64,000 bases of DNA from Stigmatella aurantiaca (GCF_900109545.1 NZ_FOAP01000001.1:434001-498000), one strand, 5' to 3'. Positions 21,327 through 30,774 are shown, counted from the first letter of the stretch. Translations and numbers: made by a program. Notes: generated by a model not told the origin, from the sequence alone.

Positions 21327-22293
21327 GCCGCAGCGCGTACTTCCCCTCCGGCACCTGGGACGTGGCGCGGGTGGGGGATTTCGGGGTGTAGCCCTCCGTC
21401 TTCGCCGAGAGCGAGCCCTGCCAGGTGCGCCAGCGGCCCGCCTTCACCAGGAACTCCCCGCGCCCCGTCACCGTGACCGTGGTGCTCACGTCGCGGGCGG
21501 CACCGCTGGGCTTCTCCGCCTCGTGGTCATGGTCCTCCGCCGCCTTCTTCTTCGCGAGGGGGGACTTGCCGTGGCCGTGGAGGTGGATGCGCGAGGGGCC
21601 CTGCTGCGGGGTGAGCACGCCGCCAATGCTCTCGTGCAAATCGTACTCGAGCGTGGCCACCTGCTCGTCGCCCTCGGGGGTCAGCGCGGTGAGCTTCACG
21701 CTGTTGCGCAGGGTGGACGTCTTCGTGGCGAAGCCCGGGCCCAGCGGGGCGGTGTCCACGAGGTCCGCGCCCAGGGCCCACTTGTCCCCGAGGCCGACCC
21801 GGTCCCGGGGCAGCTCCATCATCAGGGCCGCCAGGGTGCGCGTGGTGCTGTCGAGGCCATCCAGCACGAAGCCCCGCTCGCTGACGGTCCCCTGGTCGGG
21901 CGTTCCTCCCTCGGGAGCGACGCGCAGGAGGAGGTCTCCCGTCTCGGGCTGCTGGAGGACATAGACGATGTTCAGGGCCGTGGAGGAGGAAGGGCCCGGC
22001 TCTGGGGAAGGGGGGGCCTTGGCCCCCTTGCCCTTCTTCTTGGCGGGGGCCTCGGCGGGCGCCGAGCCCTTCTCGGGCGTGCCCTCCAGCCGCAGGGCCA
22101 GCGGGGAGTCCACGGCGAGCTTCCAGCGGAGCAGCACCTTGCTGGGGTCCACGGGCTCGGCGGGCCGTTTCACCTCGGGCTGGGGCGCGGGCTCCTGGTA
22201 CCCGGCGGGGCGGGGGATGGGTTCCATCTCGCCGCGCGGCGAGTCCTTGCACGCGCAGAGGACACTCAGAACGAGGAAGAGGCTGCGCTTCAC
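21274..22293 (-). CDS. Putative lipoprotein of unknown function
   Basis: A 339-residue protein. The chosen GTG at 22293 has AAGGAG nine bases upstream and begins a signal peptide (KRSLFLVLSV) ending in a lipobox-like LCAC, so the second Cys would be lipidated. A Pro/Glu-rich linker follows, then a beta-rich domain of about residues 50-335 with an internal Lys/Gly/Ala tract and a His/Lys-rich segment (KKKAAEDHDHEAEK). A DUF6263-like fold is possible but not secure. The frame is open 20 codons further up to a TTG overlapping the Sua5 stop. It converges with hemH and overlaps it. Confidence 0.75.
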   Translation of the reverse strand: MKRSLFLVLSVLCACKDSPRGEMEPIPRPAGYQEPAPQPEVKRPAEPVDPSKVLLRWKLAVDSPLALRLEGTPEKGSAPAEAPAKKKGKGAKAPPSPEPGPSSSTALNIVYVLQQPETGDLLLRVAPEGGTPDQGTVSERGFVLDGLDSTTRTLAALMMELPRDRVGLGDKWALGADLVDTAPLGPGFATKTSTLRNSVKLTALTPEGDEQVATLEYDLHESIGGVLTPQQGPSRIHLHGHGKSPLAKKKAAEDHDHEAEKPSGAARDVSTTVTVTGRGEFLVKAGRWRTWQGSLSAKTEGYTPKSPTRATSQVPEGKYALRLTPLDVVPAGLKLEALK

Positions 22294-22349
22294 GAAGGCA
22301 CACTCCTTGGGAGAAGCGGAGAGCGGGATATCGGAGTGGGGGCGGTGCT

Positions 22350-23321
22350 TCAAGTGCCAGGGGCCCTCGGGGCGGCAGCCCGGGCCAGGCGGTCCCTCAC
22401 GGCGAGGCCCAGGCCCTTCGCGGGGGGAAGACAGGCCAGGAGCAGGTCCAGGCCCGCGAGGTCCGCCTCGCGCAGGCGCAGGTACAGGTCATGGGCCGCC
22501 CCCGCAGGGTCCTCGGGCATGTCGAAGCGGGGCACGCCCGGCGGCAGCGCCAGGGTGGCGGGGCCGAGCACCCCCACCCGCACGCCCTGGCCGAGCAGGG
22601 CCTTTGCCCGGGCGCTGGCCTCCGGGGGCTCCACGAGCGTCACCCCCGCGCGGGGAGCGTAGTGCGAGGCGAGGGAGCCAGAGACGCGCACGGAGGAGGC
22701 GGTGCGGACTGGCACAGGGCGCCCGAGGACGCGCTCCAGCTCCTCGGCGGCGAGCCCCCCGGGCCGGAGGATGGCGGGCTCCCCGGCGCTGAGGTCCACG
22801 ATGGTGGACTCCACGCCCACCGTGCACGGGCCTCCATCGAGGAGGAGGTCCACGTCGTCCCCGAGGTCCTCGCGCACGTGGCCCGCGGTGGTGGGGCTGA
22901 CCCGGCCGAAGCGGTTGGCGCTGGGGGCCGCCAGGCCGCCGCCCAGGGCGGAGAGGACCGCGAGCGCCACGGGGTGCTGGGGCACGCGCAGGGCCACGGT
23001 GTCCTGGCCTCCGGTGACGGCGTCGGTGGCACGCGCGGTGCGGCGCAGCACCAGCGTGAGCGGCCCCGGCCAGAAGGCGGCGGCCAGCGTCCAGGCCTCG
23101 GGGGGAATGGCCTGGGCCCAGTCCGGCAGGGCCTCGGCGCGGGGCAGGTGGACGATGAGGGGGTGGGTGGCGGGGCGGCCCTTGATGGCGAAGACGCGGC
23201 GCACGGCCAGCTCGTCCTCGGCGTTGGCGGCCAGGCCGTACACCGTCTCCGTGGGCAGGGCGATGACGCCCCCGCGCCTCAGGATTTCCACTGCGCGGTC
23301 AATGCGGTCCGGGTTAAGCAT
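22350..23321 (-). CDS. Sua5/YciO/YrdC-type threonylcarbamoyl-AMP synthase
   Basis: A 323-residue protein: YrdC domain of about residues 8-190 (ALPTETVYGLAAN, FAIKGRPATHPLIVH, GLAAPSANRFGRVSPT, VESTIVDLS) and a C-terminal Sua5 domain of about 215-320 (GSLASHYAPRAGV). It makes threonylcarbamoyl-AMP from Thr, bicarbonate and ATP for t6A modification of ANN-decoding tRNAs. The two-domain length makes it Sua5/TsaC2-type, not the short TsaC. It is divergent from the next gene over only 32 bases. Confidence 0.94.
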   Translation of the reverse strand: MLNPDRIDRAVEILRRGGVIALPTETVYGLAANAEDELAVRRVFAIKGRPATHPLIVHLPRAEALPDWAQAIPPEAWTLAAAFWPGPLTLVLRRTARATDAVTGGQDTVALRVPQHPVALAVLSALGGGLAAPSANRFGRVSPTTAGHVREDLGDDVDLLLDGGPCTVGVESTIVDLSAGEPAILRPGGLAAEELERVLGRPVPVRTASSVRVSGSLASHYAPRAGVTLVEPPEASARAKALLGQGVRVGVLGPATLALPPGVPRFDMPEDPAGAAHDLYLRLREADLAGLDLLLACLPPAKGLGLAVRDRLARAAAPRAPGT

Positions 23322-23353
23322 GCGCGGCCTGCACTGTTGCGCTGGGAGGGGTC

Positions 23354-24784
23354 ATGGGCAAGTCACGGGTATTCGATGCGCGCAGTCAGATGCCAGTTTC
23401 CGCCCCGGAGCTGTTCGCCTGGCACACCCGGGAGGGGGCCTTCGAGCGGCTGACCCCCCCGTGGGAAACCATGGAAGTCCTGGAGCGCCGCGGGGAGGGG
23501 ATTCGCGAAGGTGCCCAGGCGGTGATGCGGATGCGCCTGGGGCCGATCCCCCGGAAGTGGGTTGCCCGGCACACGCGGTACGAGGAGGGCTTTCTCTTCC
23601 AGGATGAGCAGGTGTCGGGCCCCTTCGCGCGCTGGGTGCATACCCACCGGATGCTGCCCGAGTCGCACACGGCCTCGGTGATGGAGGACGCGGTGGAGTA
23701 CGCCCTGCCCCTGGGGGCCCTGGGGCAGGGGGTGGGCGGAGGGTTCGCGCGCCGGACGCTGGAGCGGATGTTCTCGTACCGGCACACCCTGCTGCGCGCG
23801 GACCTCCAGCGGCATGCGGCCTTCGCGGACGCGGGCCCCCTCACGGTGGCGGTGAGTGGCGCCTCGGGGATGGTGGGGGCGGCGCTCGTGCCCTTCCTCA
23901 CCACGGGCGGCCACCGGGTGCGGCGGCTCGTCCGGGGACGGGCGGAGGCGGCCCGGGGGGATGTGGCCTGGAACCCCTCGCGGGGAGAGATTGACGCCGC
24001 CGCGCTGGAGGGCGTGGACGCGGTGGTGCACTTGGCCGGCGAGAACGTGGCGCAGCGCTGGACGCCTGCCGCGCAGGAGCGCATCCGCCGCAGCCGCACG
24101 GAGGGCACCCGGGTGCTGTGCGAGGCGCTGGCGCGGCTCCCGCGCAAGCCGCGCGTCCTGGTGTGCGCCTCGGCCATTGGCTTCTACGGAGACCGGGGGG
24201 ATGAGCGCCTCACGGAGGCGAGCGGCTCGGGGGAGGGGTTCCTGGCCAGCGTCGTCCGGGACTGGGAGGCGGCGGCGGCCCCGGCGCGGGAGGCGGGCAT
24301 CCGGGTGGTCCACCTGCGCATCGGCGTGGTGCTGGACGCGCGCGGGGGCGCGCTGGCGAAGCTGGTGCCCGCGTTTCTCATGGGCGGAGGCGGGCGCGTG
24401 GGCAGCGGCCAGCAGTGGATGAGCTGGGTGTCGCTGGAGGATGTGCTGGGGATGGCGCACTTCGCCCTGATGACGCCCGGGCTGAGTGGGCCCGTCAATG
24501 CGGTGGCCCCCCAGGCCGTGCGGCAGGAGGCGTTCGCCCGGACCCTCGGGCGGGTGCTCTCGCGGCCCTCGGTGTTCCCGCTGCCCGCGGCGGTGGTGCG
24601 CACCGTGTTCGGCCAGATGGGCCAGGAGGCGCTGCTGGACGGCGCCCACGTGCTGCCCGAGGCCGCCCAGCGCCAGGGCTATTCCTTCCTCCATCCCGAG
24701 CTGGAGGAGGCCCTCCGTTTCACGCTCGGACGCACCACCGCAGGGCCCCGGTTCGTGCACGGCCCCGCGTCCAAAGAGCCTTGA
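23354..24784 (+). CDS. TIGR01777-type epimerase with N-terminal SRPBCC domain
   Basis: A 476-residue fusion. Residues about 1-155 look like an SRPBCC/polyketide-cyclase-like domain (SQMPVSAPELFAWHTREGAFERLTPPWE). Residues about 160-410 are an SDR with VSGASGMVG, VVHLAGENV, and the family block SRTEGTRVLCEAL. A DUF1731-like C-terminus of about 415-465 follows (VFPLPAAVVRTVFGQMGQEALLDGAHVLPE). This architecture is common in TIGR01777 proteins, related to SulA/YfcH; the substrate is unknown. Confidence 0.92.
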   Translation: MGKSRVFDARSQMPVSAPELFAWHTREGAFERLTPPWETMEVLERRGEGIREGAQAVMRMRLGPIPRKWVARHTRYEEGFLFQDEQVSGPFARWVHTHRMLPESHTASVMEDAVEYALPLGALGQGVGGGFARRTLERMFSYRHTLLRADLQRHAAFADAGPLTVAVSGASGMVGAALVPFLTTGGHRVRRLVRGRAEAARGDVAWNPSRGEIDAAALEGVDAVVHLAGENVAQRWTPAAQERIRRSRTEGTRVLCEALARLPRKPRVLVCASAIGFYGDRGDERLTEASGSGEGFLASVVRDWEAAAAPAREAGIRVVHLRIGVVLDARGGALAKLVPAFLMGGGGRVGSGQQWMSWVSLEDVLGMAHFALMTPGLSGPVNAVAPQAVRQEAFARTLGRVLSRPSVFPLPAAVVRTVFGQMGQEALLDGAHVLPEAAQRQGYSFLHPELEEALRFTLGRTTAGPRFVHGPASKEP

Positions 24785-24845
24785 CAATCATGCCGGCTGC
24801 GCCATTTAGGACGCGCATTTTTCCGCACGGTACAGAGGGTCCCCG

Positions 24846-25787
24846 ATGATTCAGGTGGAAGGGCTCAGCAAGTACTACGGCGAGCATGCGGCGATTCGAG
24901 ACCTCTCCTTCTCCATCGGCAAGGGCGAGGTCATCGGCTTTCTGGGGCTCAACGGCGCCGGGAAGACGACGACGCTGAAGATCCTGGGGTGTGTGTTGCT
25001 GCCCACCTCGGGCCGGGTCGTCATCGACGGGTTCGACGTGGTGAAGGATCCCCACGCGGTCCGCCAGCGCATTGGCTTCCTGCCGGACACCCCCCCGCTG
25101 TACGACGAGATGACGGTGGGCGAGTATCTGGCCTTCGTGGCCCAGCTGCGCGGGGTGGCGGCCAAGGACACGCCGGCCCACGTCGCCGAGGCGGAGGCGA
25201 AGACGGGCCTGCGCGAGGTGGACGGGGCGCTCATCTCCACGCTCAGCCACGGGTACCGTCAGCGCGTGGGGGTGGCACAGGCGCTGGTGCACCGGCCTGC
25301 GTTCCTCATCCTGGATGAGCCCACCAGCGGGCTCGACCCGGCGCAGATTCGCGGCATGCGCGAGCTCATCCGGGGGCTCAAGGGCTCGCACACAGTGCTC
25401 GTGTCCAGCCACATCCTGCCGGAGATCAGCGAGACGTGTGACCGGCTGCTCATCGTCCACGGCGGGCAGCTCGTGGCGCAGGGCGCTGAGGAGGAGCTGG
25501 CGCGCAAGCTGGGCGGCGGCTCCATCGAGGTGGAGGTGCGTGGGGACAAGGCCCGGGCGCTCGCGGTGCTCCAGGACGTGGGGCCGGTGAGCGTGACGCA
25601 CGAGGAGGGTGGGGTGGTGGGGTTGCGCGTGGAGGCCTCGCCGGAGCTGCGGCCGAGGGTGGCGCAGGCGCTGGTGGGCGCGGGGCTGGAGCTGCTGCGG
25701 CTGGACCGGGGCGCCGAGGGGCTGGAGTCCATCTTCCTGCGGCTGACGCAGAGTGGAGGGGCCATGTCCCGGGAGGTGGCCTCATGA
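24846..25787 (+). CDS. ABC transporter ATP-binding protein, GldA-like
   Basis: A 313-residue ATPase: Walker A GLNGAGKTT at 34-42, signature LSHGYRQRVGVAQAL, Walker B FLILDEPTSGLDP, then a C-terminal regulatory extension of about 80 residues. It energises the permease encoded next (ATGA overlap at 25784). The operon order ATPase, permease, GldG-like, DUF4340 resembles the gldA/gldF/gldG module and broader ABC-2 export operons. The cargo is unknown; a direct gliding role is not proved. Confidence 0.93.
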   Translation: MIQVEGLSKYYGEHAAIRDLSFSIGKGEVIGFLGLNGAGKTTTLKILGCVLLPTSGRVVIDGFDVVKDPHAVRQRIGFLPDTPPLYDEMTVGEYLAFVAQLRGVAAKDTPAHVAEAEAKTGLREVDGALISTLSHGYRQRVGVAQALVHRPAFLILDEPTSGLDPAQIRGMRELIRGLKGSHTVLVSSHILPEISETCDRLLIVHGGQLVAQGAEEELARKLGGGSIEVEVRGDKARALAVLQDVGPVSVTHEEGGVVGLRVEASPELRPRVAQALVGAGLELLRLDRGAEGLESIFLRLTQSGGAMSREVAS

Positions 25788-26506
25788 AAGCCCTGCTCAT
25801 CGCCCGCCGCGAGCTTGCGGGGTACCTGCGCACGCTCAGCGGCTACCTCATCATCGCGGTCATCCTCGCGTTGAATGGCCTGTTCTTCAACGCGTTCGCC
25901 CTGGGCAAGGCGGCGGAGCGCTCCGCGACCGTGCTGTCCAATTTCTTCTATTACTCGAGCGGCTTCACCATCGTGGCCTCCGTGTTCATCTCCATGCGCC
26001 TGCTGGCCGAGGAGCGCCAGGCGGGCACGCTGCCGTTGCTGTACTCCTCGCCGGTGCGGGACCGGGACATCGTGCTGGGCAAGTACCTGGCCGGGCTGGT
26101 GTTCCTCGCGCTGTACCTCGTGTGCACGGTGTACATGCCGCTGATGGTGATGGTGAACGGCAAGGTGTCCGCCGGGCACATCGCTGCGGGCTACCTGGGG
26201 CTGCTGCTGCTGGGCAGCGCGTCCCTGGCGGTGGGCACGCTCGGCTCGGCGCTGGCGCGCAACCAGCTCCTGGCCGCCATCCTCACCGCGTGCATGCTGG
26301 TGGGGCTCATCGTCTGCTGGCTGCTGGCGCGCATCACCGCCCAGCCGCTGTCGGATGTGTTCAGCGCGCTGTCCCTGTGGAACCAGCACTTCCCGCCCTT
26401 CCAGGCCGGGTTGGTGCATGTCCGGGACGTCGCCTACTACCTCCTCGTCACCTATGTGGCGCTCTTCGGGGCCACGCGGGTGCTCGAGGCGCGGAGGTGG
26501 CGATGA
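25784..26506 (+). CDS. ABC-2 type permease, GldF-like
   Basis: A 240-residue membrane protein with six hydrophobic segments, beginning with the ABC-2 signature region ARRELAGYLRTLSGYLIIAVIL and containing SMRLLAEERQAGTLPLLYSSPV, the conserved cytoplasmic loop of this permease family. It forms the membrane channel for the ATPase before it. Start and stop overlap both neighbours (ATGA on each side), so all four genes are probably translated in a coupled manner. Confidence 0.92.
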   Translation: MKALLIARRELAGYLRTLSGYLIIAVILALNGLFFNAFALGKAAERSATVLSNFFYYSSGFTIVASVFISMRLLAEERQAGTLPLLYSSPVRDRDIVLGKYLAGLVFLALYLVCTVYMPLMVMVNGKVSAGHIAAGYLGLLLLGSASLAVGTLGSALARNQLLAAILTACMLVGLIVCWLLARITAQPLSDVFSALSLWNQHFPPFQAGLVHVRDVAYYLLVTYVALFGATRVLEARRWR

Positions 26507-28362
26507 GCCCGCGTGCCAGCAGTCTTCCCTCGACGGTGCTGTTCGTGGCCGTGCTGGTGGGCGGTCTCATCGCCGAGCGCATCGCCGGGGCGGGCACCTC
26601 GCTCACCGCCGTCATGGTGCTGCGCCTCCTGGTGCTCCTGGGCATCATCGCCTGGGGCGCGGTGCGCCTGATGCGGGTGAGCGGGGAGCGCCGGGTGCTC
26701 TGGCGCTGGACGCTGATCTGCTACGCGGTGGCCTTCACGGGGCTGGTGCTCTACACCGCCCAGACGGAGCTGGGGACGCGCCTGTTCGGCACGCCCCTGG
26801 CCCAGGCCGCGCCGAAGCTGGCCGTGGCCTTCCAGGTGCTCTTCCCGGCACTGCTCGTCCTGGGGCTGGTGCCGCTGGCGCTGCTGGAGGTCTCGGCCGC
26901 GGCCATGGTGCGCGCGCCGGTGCTGGAGACCGAGCGGGCCCGGGGCGCCCTGTTCGCGGGGCTGGGCACGGCCTTCGTGCTCATCTTCGCCTTCTCGGCC
27001 ATGTACGTGGCCACCCAGCTCGATGCGACGTGGGACCTGTCCTACTTCCGCACCGCCCGGCCCGGTGAGTCCACGCGCAAGGTGGTGCGGGGCCTCAACG
27101 AGCCCCTCCAGGTGACGTCCTTCTTCCCCCCGGCCAATGACGTGGGCAGCCAGGTGGAGCAGTACTTCCGGGAGCTGGCCGGGGAGTCCTCCCAGCTCCA
27201 GGTGGAGCGGCTGGACCAGGCGGTGGAGCCAGCCCGGGCGCGGGCGCTGGGGGTGACCACCAACGGCGTGGTCGTCTTCTCCAAGGGCGAGAAGCGCGAA
27301 GTGTATACGGTGGGGCTGGAGCTGGACCGGGCCCGCGGGCAGCTCCAGCGCCTGGACCAGGAGGTCCAGCGGCGGCTGCTGACGGTGGCCCGGCCCCGTC
27401 GGGTCGTCTACTTCACCACGGGCCACGGCGAGCGCTCGGATGGGCGCGCCGCGCCGGGAGAGCCAGCCCGGGCGGGCATCAACCAGCTCAAGGAGCTGCT
27501 CCGGGGGCAGAACGTGGAGCTGCAGAACCTGGGGCCATCCGAGGGCCTGGGCTCGGAGGTGCCGCGCGACGCGGCGGTGGTGGTGCTCCTGGGGCCCACG
27601 AAGGACTTCCTCCCGGAGGAGGTGGCCACCCTTCGCGAGTATGCGGAGCGGGGCGGGCGGCTGTGGATCGCCTTGGACCCCGATGGGCCTTCGTATGATG
27701 CGCTCCTGGAGCCGCTGGGCCTGCGCTACCTCAACACGCCGCTGGCCAATGACCAGGTGTTCTTCCGCGCCACGCGTCAGCCGAGCGATCGGGGCAACCT
27801 GGGCACCTCGACGTTTTCCTCGCACCCCTCCGTGTCCACGCTCTCCTCGCTGGGCACCCAGGCGCCGGTGGCGTTCTTGAGCGCGGGGGCCCTGGAGCCG
27901 CGCAACCCGCTGCCGCCCGGGCTGGGGCAGGACATCACGGTGAAATCCCACGAGGCGACGTTCCTCGACAAGGACCGCGACTTCACGGAGGACCCCGGCG
28001 AGGAGCGCCGCACCTGGCCGCTCGTGGTGGCCGTGGAGAAGTCCCCCGGGCCTGGCAAAGAGCTCATGCGGGCCGTGGTGATGGGGGACTCGGACGCCCT
28101 GGCGGACGGGGTGGTGCCGAACCTGGCCAACGCCTACCTGGTGATGGACACGCTGCGCTGGCTCACCGGCGAGGAGGCCATCTCCGGGGCCGTGTCCAGT
28201 GAGGAGGACGTTCCCATCCAGCATACGCGCGAGCAGGACGTCGCCTGGTTCTACGCGACCGTCTTCCTGGGACCCATGCTGGTGCTGGGGGTGGGCTTCT
28301 TCGTGACCCGGCGGCGGGGCAAGCGCGCGCCGCGGGACGTGGCGGAAGGGGGTGCGCGATGA
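26503..28362 (+). CDS. GldG-like ABC-associated membrane protein
   Basis: A 619-residue protein. The N-terminal 170 residues hold about five membrane helices, a long extracytoplasmic region of about 175-575 carries a GldG/IFT52-like fold (VVRGLNEPLQVTSFFPP, VVYFTTGHGERS, LLRGQNVELQNLGPSEG, VVLLGPTKDFLPEE), and one last helix precedes a basic tail (about 583-619). The start is the ATG overlapping the permease stop. GldG-like proteins are partners of GldA/GldF-type transporters. Its role in this organism is inferred only from operon context. Confidence 0.9.
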   Translation: MSPRASSLPSTVLFVAVLVGGLIAERIAGAGTSLTAVMVLRLLVLLGIIAWGAVRLMRVSGERRVLWRWTLICYAVAFTGLVLYTAQTELGTRLFGTPLAQAAPKLAVAFQVLFPALLVLGLVPLALLEVSAAAMVRAPVLETERARGALFAGLGTAFVLIFAFSAMYVATQLDATWDLSYFRTARPGESTRKVVRGLNEPLQVTSFFPPANDVGSQVEQYFRELAGESSQLQVERLDQAVEPARARALGVTTNGVVVFSKGEKREVYTVGLELDRARGQLQRLDQEVQRRLLTVARPRRVVYFTTGHGERSDGRAAPGEPARAGINQLKELLRGQNVELQNLGPSEGLGSEVPRDAAVVVLLGPTKDFLPEEVATLREYAERGGRLWIALDPDGPSYDALLEPLGLRYLNTPLANDQVFFRATRQPSDRGNLGTSTFSSHPSVSTLSSLGTQAPVAFLSAGALEPRNPLPPGLGQDITVKSHEATFLDKDRDFTEDPGEERRTWPLVVAVEKSPGPGKELMRAVVMGDSDALADGVVPNLANAYLVMDTLRWLTGEEAISGAVSSEEDVPIQHTREQDVAWFYATVFLGPMLVLGVGFFVTRRRGKRAPRDVAEGGAR

Positions 28363-29363
28363 ACACGAGAGGGGTGGCAATTCAAGGCGCGCTCGCGGTG
28401 GCGGGGCTGGTGGCGGCCTTCCTCGTCTGGCAGCGCGAGCCCGAGGGGATGCCCGGCGAAGTCACCGTCCTGGACGTGTCCCCGCGGTCGCTCCAGCGGG
28501 TGCGGTACGAGGATGCCGCCCGGACCACGGAGCTGTCCCGAGACCCGAACGACGAGGAGACGGTCTGGTTGCGGCTCGAGACCCAGCCGCAGCCGGCCGT
28601 GGCCACCGCGGATGGCGGTGTCGCCGATGCGGGCGGGGTGCCTCCGCCCACGCCTCCCCGGGAGCTGCGTGGCAACGAGACGGCGAAGGGCCTGTGGAAG
28701 CGCCTGGCGCCCTTGAAGGCCACGCGGGCCCTGGGAGAGCTCGACGCGAAGAAGTTGGAGGAGCTGGGGCTGACGAACAGCCCCCGGAAGCTGACGCTGA
28801 CGGTGGATGGGCGCGAGCAGACCTTCACCGTGGCGTCCCCCTCGGGGACGTCCTGGGGCAGCCCGTACCTGCGCCGCGAGGATGGCCGGGTCTTCCTGCT
28901 GGGGCCCGCGCTCCTGCCGGACCTGGAGAATGCGTCGAGCCGGCTCGTGGACCGCCGCAAGCACACCTTCGAGATGGGGGGCTTCGATGCCTTCACGGTC
29001 TTCCAGGGGAAGAGCTCGCGCGCCTTCGTAGTGAACGGCAAGCCGCCATCCCCCGTGACCGTGGCCCCGCAGAGCGCCCCGGACAAGCAGGATGAGTTCG
29101 TCCGCAACTGGTTCGACCGGGTGTGGAGGCTCGTGCCGACGGACCTGCTCGGCAAGGGCGAGGAGCCGGCGGGCGGCGCACCGGAAGAGGTGTTCCGCGT
29201 GGAGTTCCGCCAGGGCGGGAAGCCCCTGGGCTTCGTCCTCGTGGCGCGGGGGCTTCAGGGCGGCTTCTTCCTGAAGACCGAGCACCTGCCGGGCTGGGCG
29301 AAGCTTCCCTCCGGTGTGGACACGCTCGCCTCGGAGGCCGTCAAGGTGAGTCAGGCGGATTGA
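28359..29363 (+). CDS. DUF4340 domain protein, ABC operon partner
   Basis: A 334-residue protein with an N-terminal membrane helix (about 5-22) and an extracytoplasmic domain. The segments TRALGELDAKKLEELGL and RKLTLTVDGREQTFTV are the hallmarks of DUF4340, a family that regularly follows GldG-like genes in ABC operons. It also has a short Ala/Asp/Gly-rich, Pro-rich linker of about 78-108. Start ATG overlaps the previous stop. Function unknown; probably a periplasmic accessory of the transporter. Confidence 0.88.
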   Translation: MNTRGVAIQGALAVAGLVAAFLVWQREPEGMPGEVTVLDVSPRSLQRVRYEDAARTTELSRDPNDEETVWLRLETQPQPAVATADGGVADAGGVPPPTPPRELRGNETAKGLWKRLAPLKATRALGELDAKKLEELGLTNSPRKLTLTVDGREQTFTVASPSGTSWGSPYLRREDGRVFLLGPALLPDLENASSRLVDRRKHTFEMGGFDAFTVFQGKSSRAFVVNGKPPSPVTVAPQSAPDKQDEFVRNWFDRVWRLVPTDLLGKGEEPAGGAPEEVFRVEFRQGGKPLGFVLVARGLQGGFFLKTEHLPGWAKLPSGVDTLASEAVKVSQAD

Positions 29364-29463
29364 TCGCTCTTTCCGGGGAAAAAAGGCGGGAGGGGAAGCA
29401 ACTCTTTTCCTCATGATTCGAGAATCAATTCGAAATCACCTGCTCGACCGAAGGGGCCTCCAA

Positions 29464-30186
29464 ATGAGCACTGCCGCCATCCGCAGCCAGCCGTCGTCCG
29501 GAAACTACAAGATCAACTACGGGGACACGCTGTCGGGAATTGCGAAGGCGAAGGGCACGACGGTCAGCGCGCTGATGAAGGCGAACCCGCAGATCAAGGA
29601 CGCCAACAAGATCTACGCGGGCCGCAGCCTGAACATCCCCGGGCAGCGCGACAGCTTCGAGGCCGCCCAGCCCTCGCGCCCGGGCACCAGCCGTCCTTCG
29701 GCCCCCAGCACCCAGGCGCCCGGCGCCACCGGCCCGGCCTCGCAGGGCCCCAAGGGGAGCCCCTTCGAGATCGCCCAGAGCCATCTCGGCAAGAACGCCG
29801 GCAGCCTCAAGCTGGAGAAGGGCGGCGTGGGCTCGGACATGGAGGACTGGGTCCCCAACAACGTCAACTGCGCCAACTTCGTCTCCGCGTGCCTGGAGCA
29901 GGCCGGACAGATCAAGAACGGCCAGCACCACAACGCGGTGACGGGCCTACAGGCCAACCTGGACAAGGATCCGAACTTCAAGCGCGTCTCGCTGGCCGAT
30001 GCGAAGCCGGGCGACGTGGTGAGCATGAAGACGCCGGGGGGCCACCACGTGGTGATGTTCGCCGGGATGAAGAACGGCAAGCCCCAGTTCATCGGCTCCA
30101 ACAACGTGAACGCGGATGGCTCGCAGCGCATCTCGATGACGTCGATGAACTACCCCATCCTGTCGGTCCACCAGTACCGCGGCTGA
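29464..30186 (+). CDS. LysM domain peptidoglycan hydrolase, NlpC/P60-like
   Basis: A 240-residue protein: LysM domain at about 14-59 (YKINYGDTLSGIAKAKG, IYAGRSLNIPG), a Ser/Pro/Gly-rich linker of about 60-98, and a papain-like domain of about 100-240 with catalytic Cys in NNVNCANFVSACLEQ and His in GGHHVVMF. It would cut peptide cross-links of peptidoglycan. No signal peptide is seen. The ATG at 29464 has AAGGGG before it; an in-frame start at 29413 is less likely. A small palindrome, GATTCGAGAATC, at 29415-29426 may be a control site. Confidence 0.83.
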   Translation: MSTAAIRSQPSSGNYKINYGDTLSGIAKAKGTTVSALMKANPQIKDANKIYAGRSLNIPGQRDSFEAAQPSRPGTSRPSAPSTQAPGATGPASQGPKGSPFEIAQSHLGKNAGSLKLEKGGVGSDMEDWVPNNVNCANFVSACLEQAGQIKNGQHHNAVTGLQANLDKDPNFKRVSLADAKPGDVVSMKTPGGHHVVMFAGMKNGKPQFIGSNNVNADGSQRISMTSMNYPILSVHQYRG

Positions 30187-30208
30187 GCAGCGCCCCCGGC
30201 CTCGCCCG

Positions 30209-30634
30209 TCACGCCAGTGCCGGGCGCACCCGTCGCAGTCCGGCGTACTGAAGTCCCGCGAAGGCCGCGACTGCCAGCGCCTGGCCCAGGGTGAAGAGGT
30301 AGCCCAGGGCCGTGGGGTCCGCCCATCCGGTCACCAGCAGCAGCACGCTGTCGAGCGCCCACAGCAGGTTGTAGCCCACGATGGCCCAGACGAGCCGGTG
30401 GGAGACGGACGCCCGGGAGGCCAGGAACACCAGCAGGGCGGCGAAGGGCAGCAGGCTGAGGCCCGCCGTCCGGAGCAGGGTCTCGTTGAGCCCCAGCAGC
30501 CCGCCCAGGGGCGCGGCCGCCACCAACATCAGGCCTCCGGTGGCACCACTGACGAGCCCATCGGCCAGCAGCGCCCGGCGCAGCAGGTTCCACGACGCCG
30601 ACATCGAAGCCGTCACTGAATTCATCGCGTTCAT
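30209..30634 (-). CDS. Small four-helix membrane protein
   Basis: A 141-residue protein with four hydrophobic helices and no recognised catalytic motif. The start was chosen at 30634 because AGGAG lies nine bases before it; an ATG three codons earlier would sit directly on that AGGAG. It is divergent from the XRE regulator gene across 140 bases, so the regulator may control it. Function unknown. Confidence 0.75.
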   Translation of the reverse strand: MNAMNSVTASMSASWNLLRRALLADGLVSGATGGLMLVAAAPLGGLLGLNETLLRTAGLSLLPFAALLVFLASRASVSHRLVWAIVGYNLLWALDSVLLLVTGWADPTALGYLFTLGQALAVAAFAGLQYAGLRRVRPALA

Positions 30635-30774
30635 CGCATGCATCTCCTGAAAAGGGGGCCGCCGCGGCGGGCCAGACCCCCGGGGTTTCAGGCACAAAAT
30701 GCGTGGCCGGGGTGCCGGAGTCGATTACCTCGGAGGGAATTGGCGCGATGACGCCGGGCTCCTATCGTCGGGCC

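Noticed and set aside
22294-22353. TTG start of the lipoprotein at 22353
   Set aside because: The GTG at 22293 has AAGGAG at good distance and begins the signal peptide directly.
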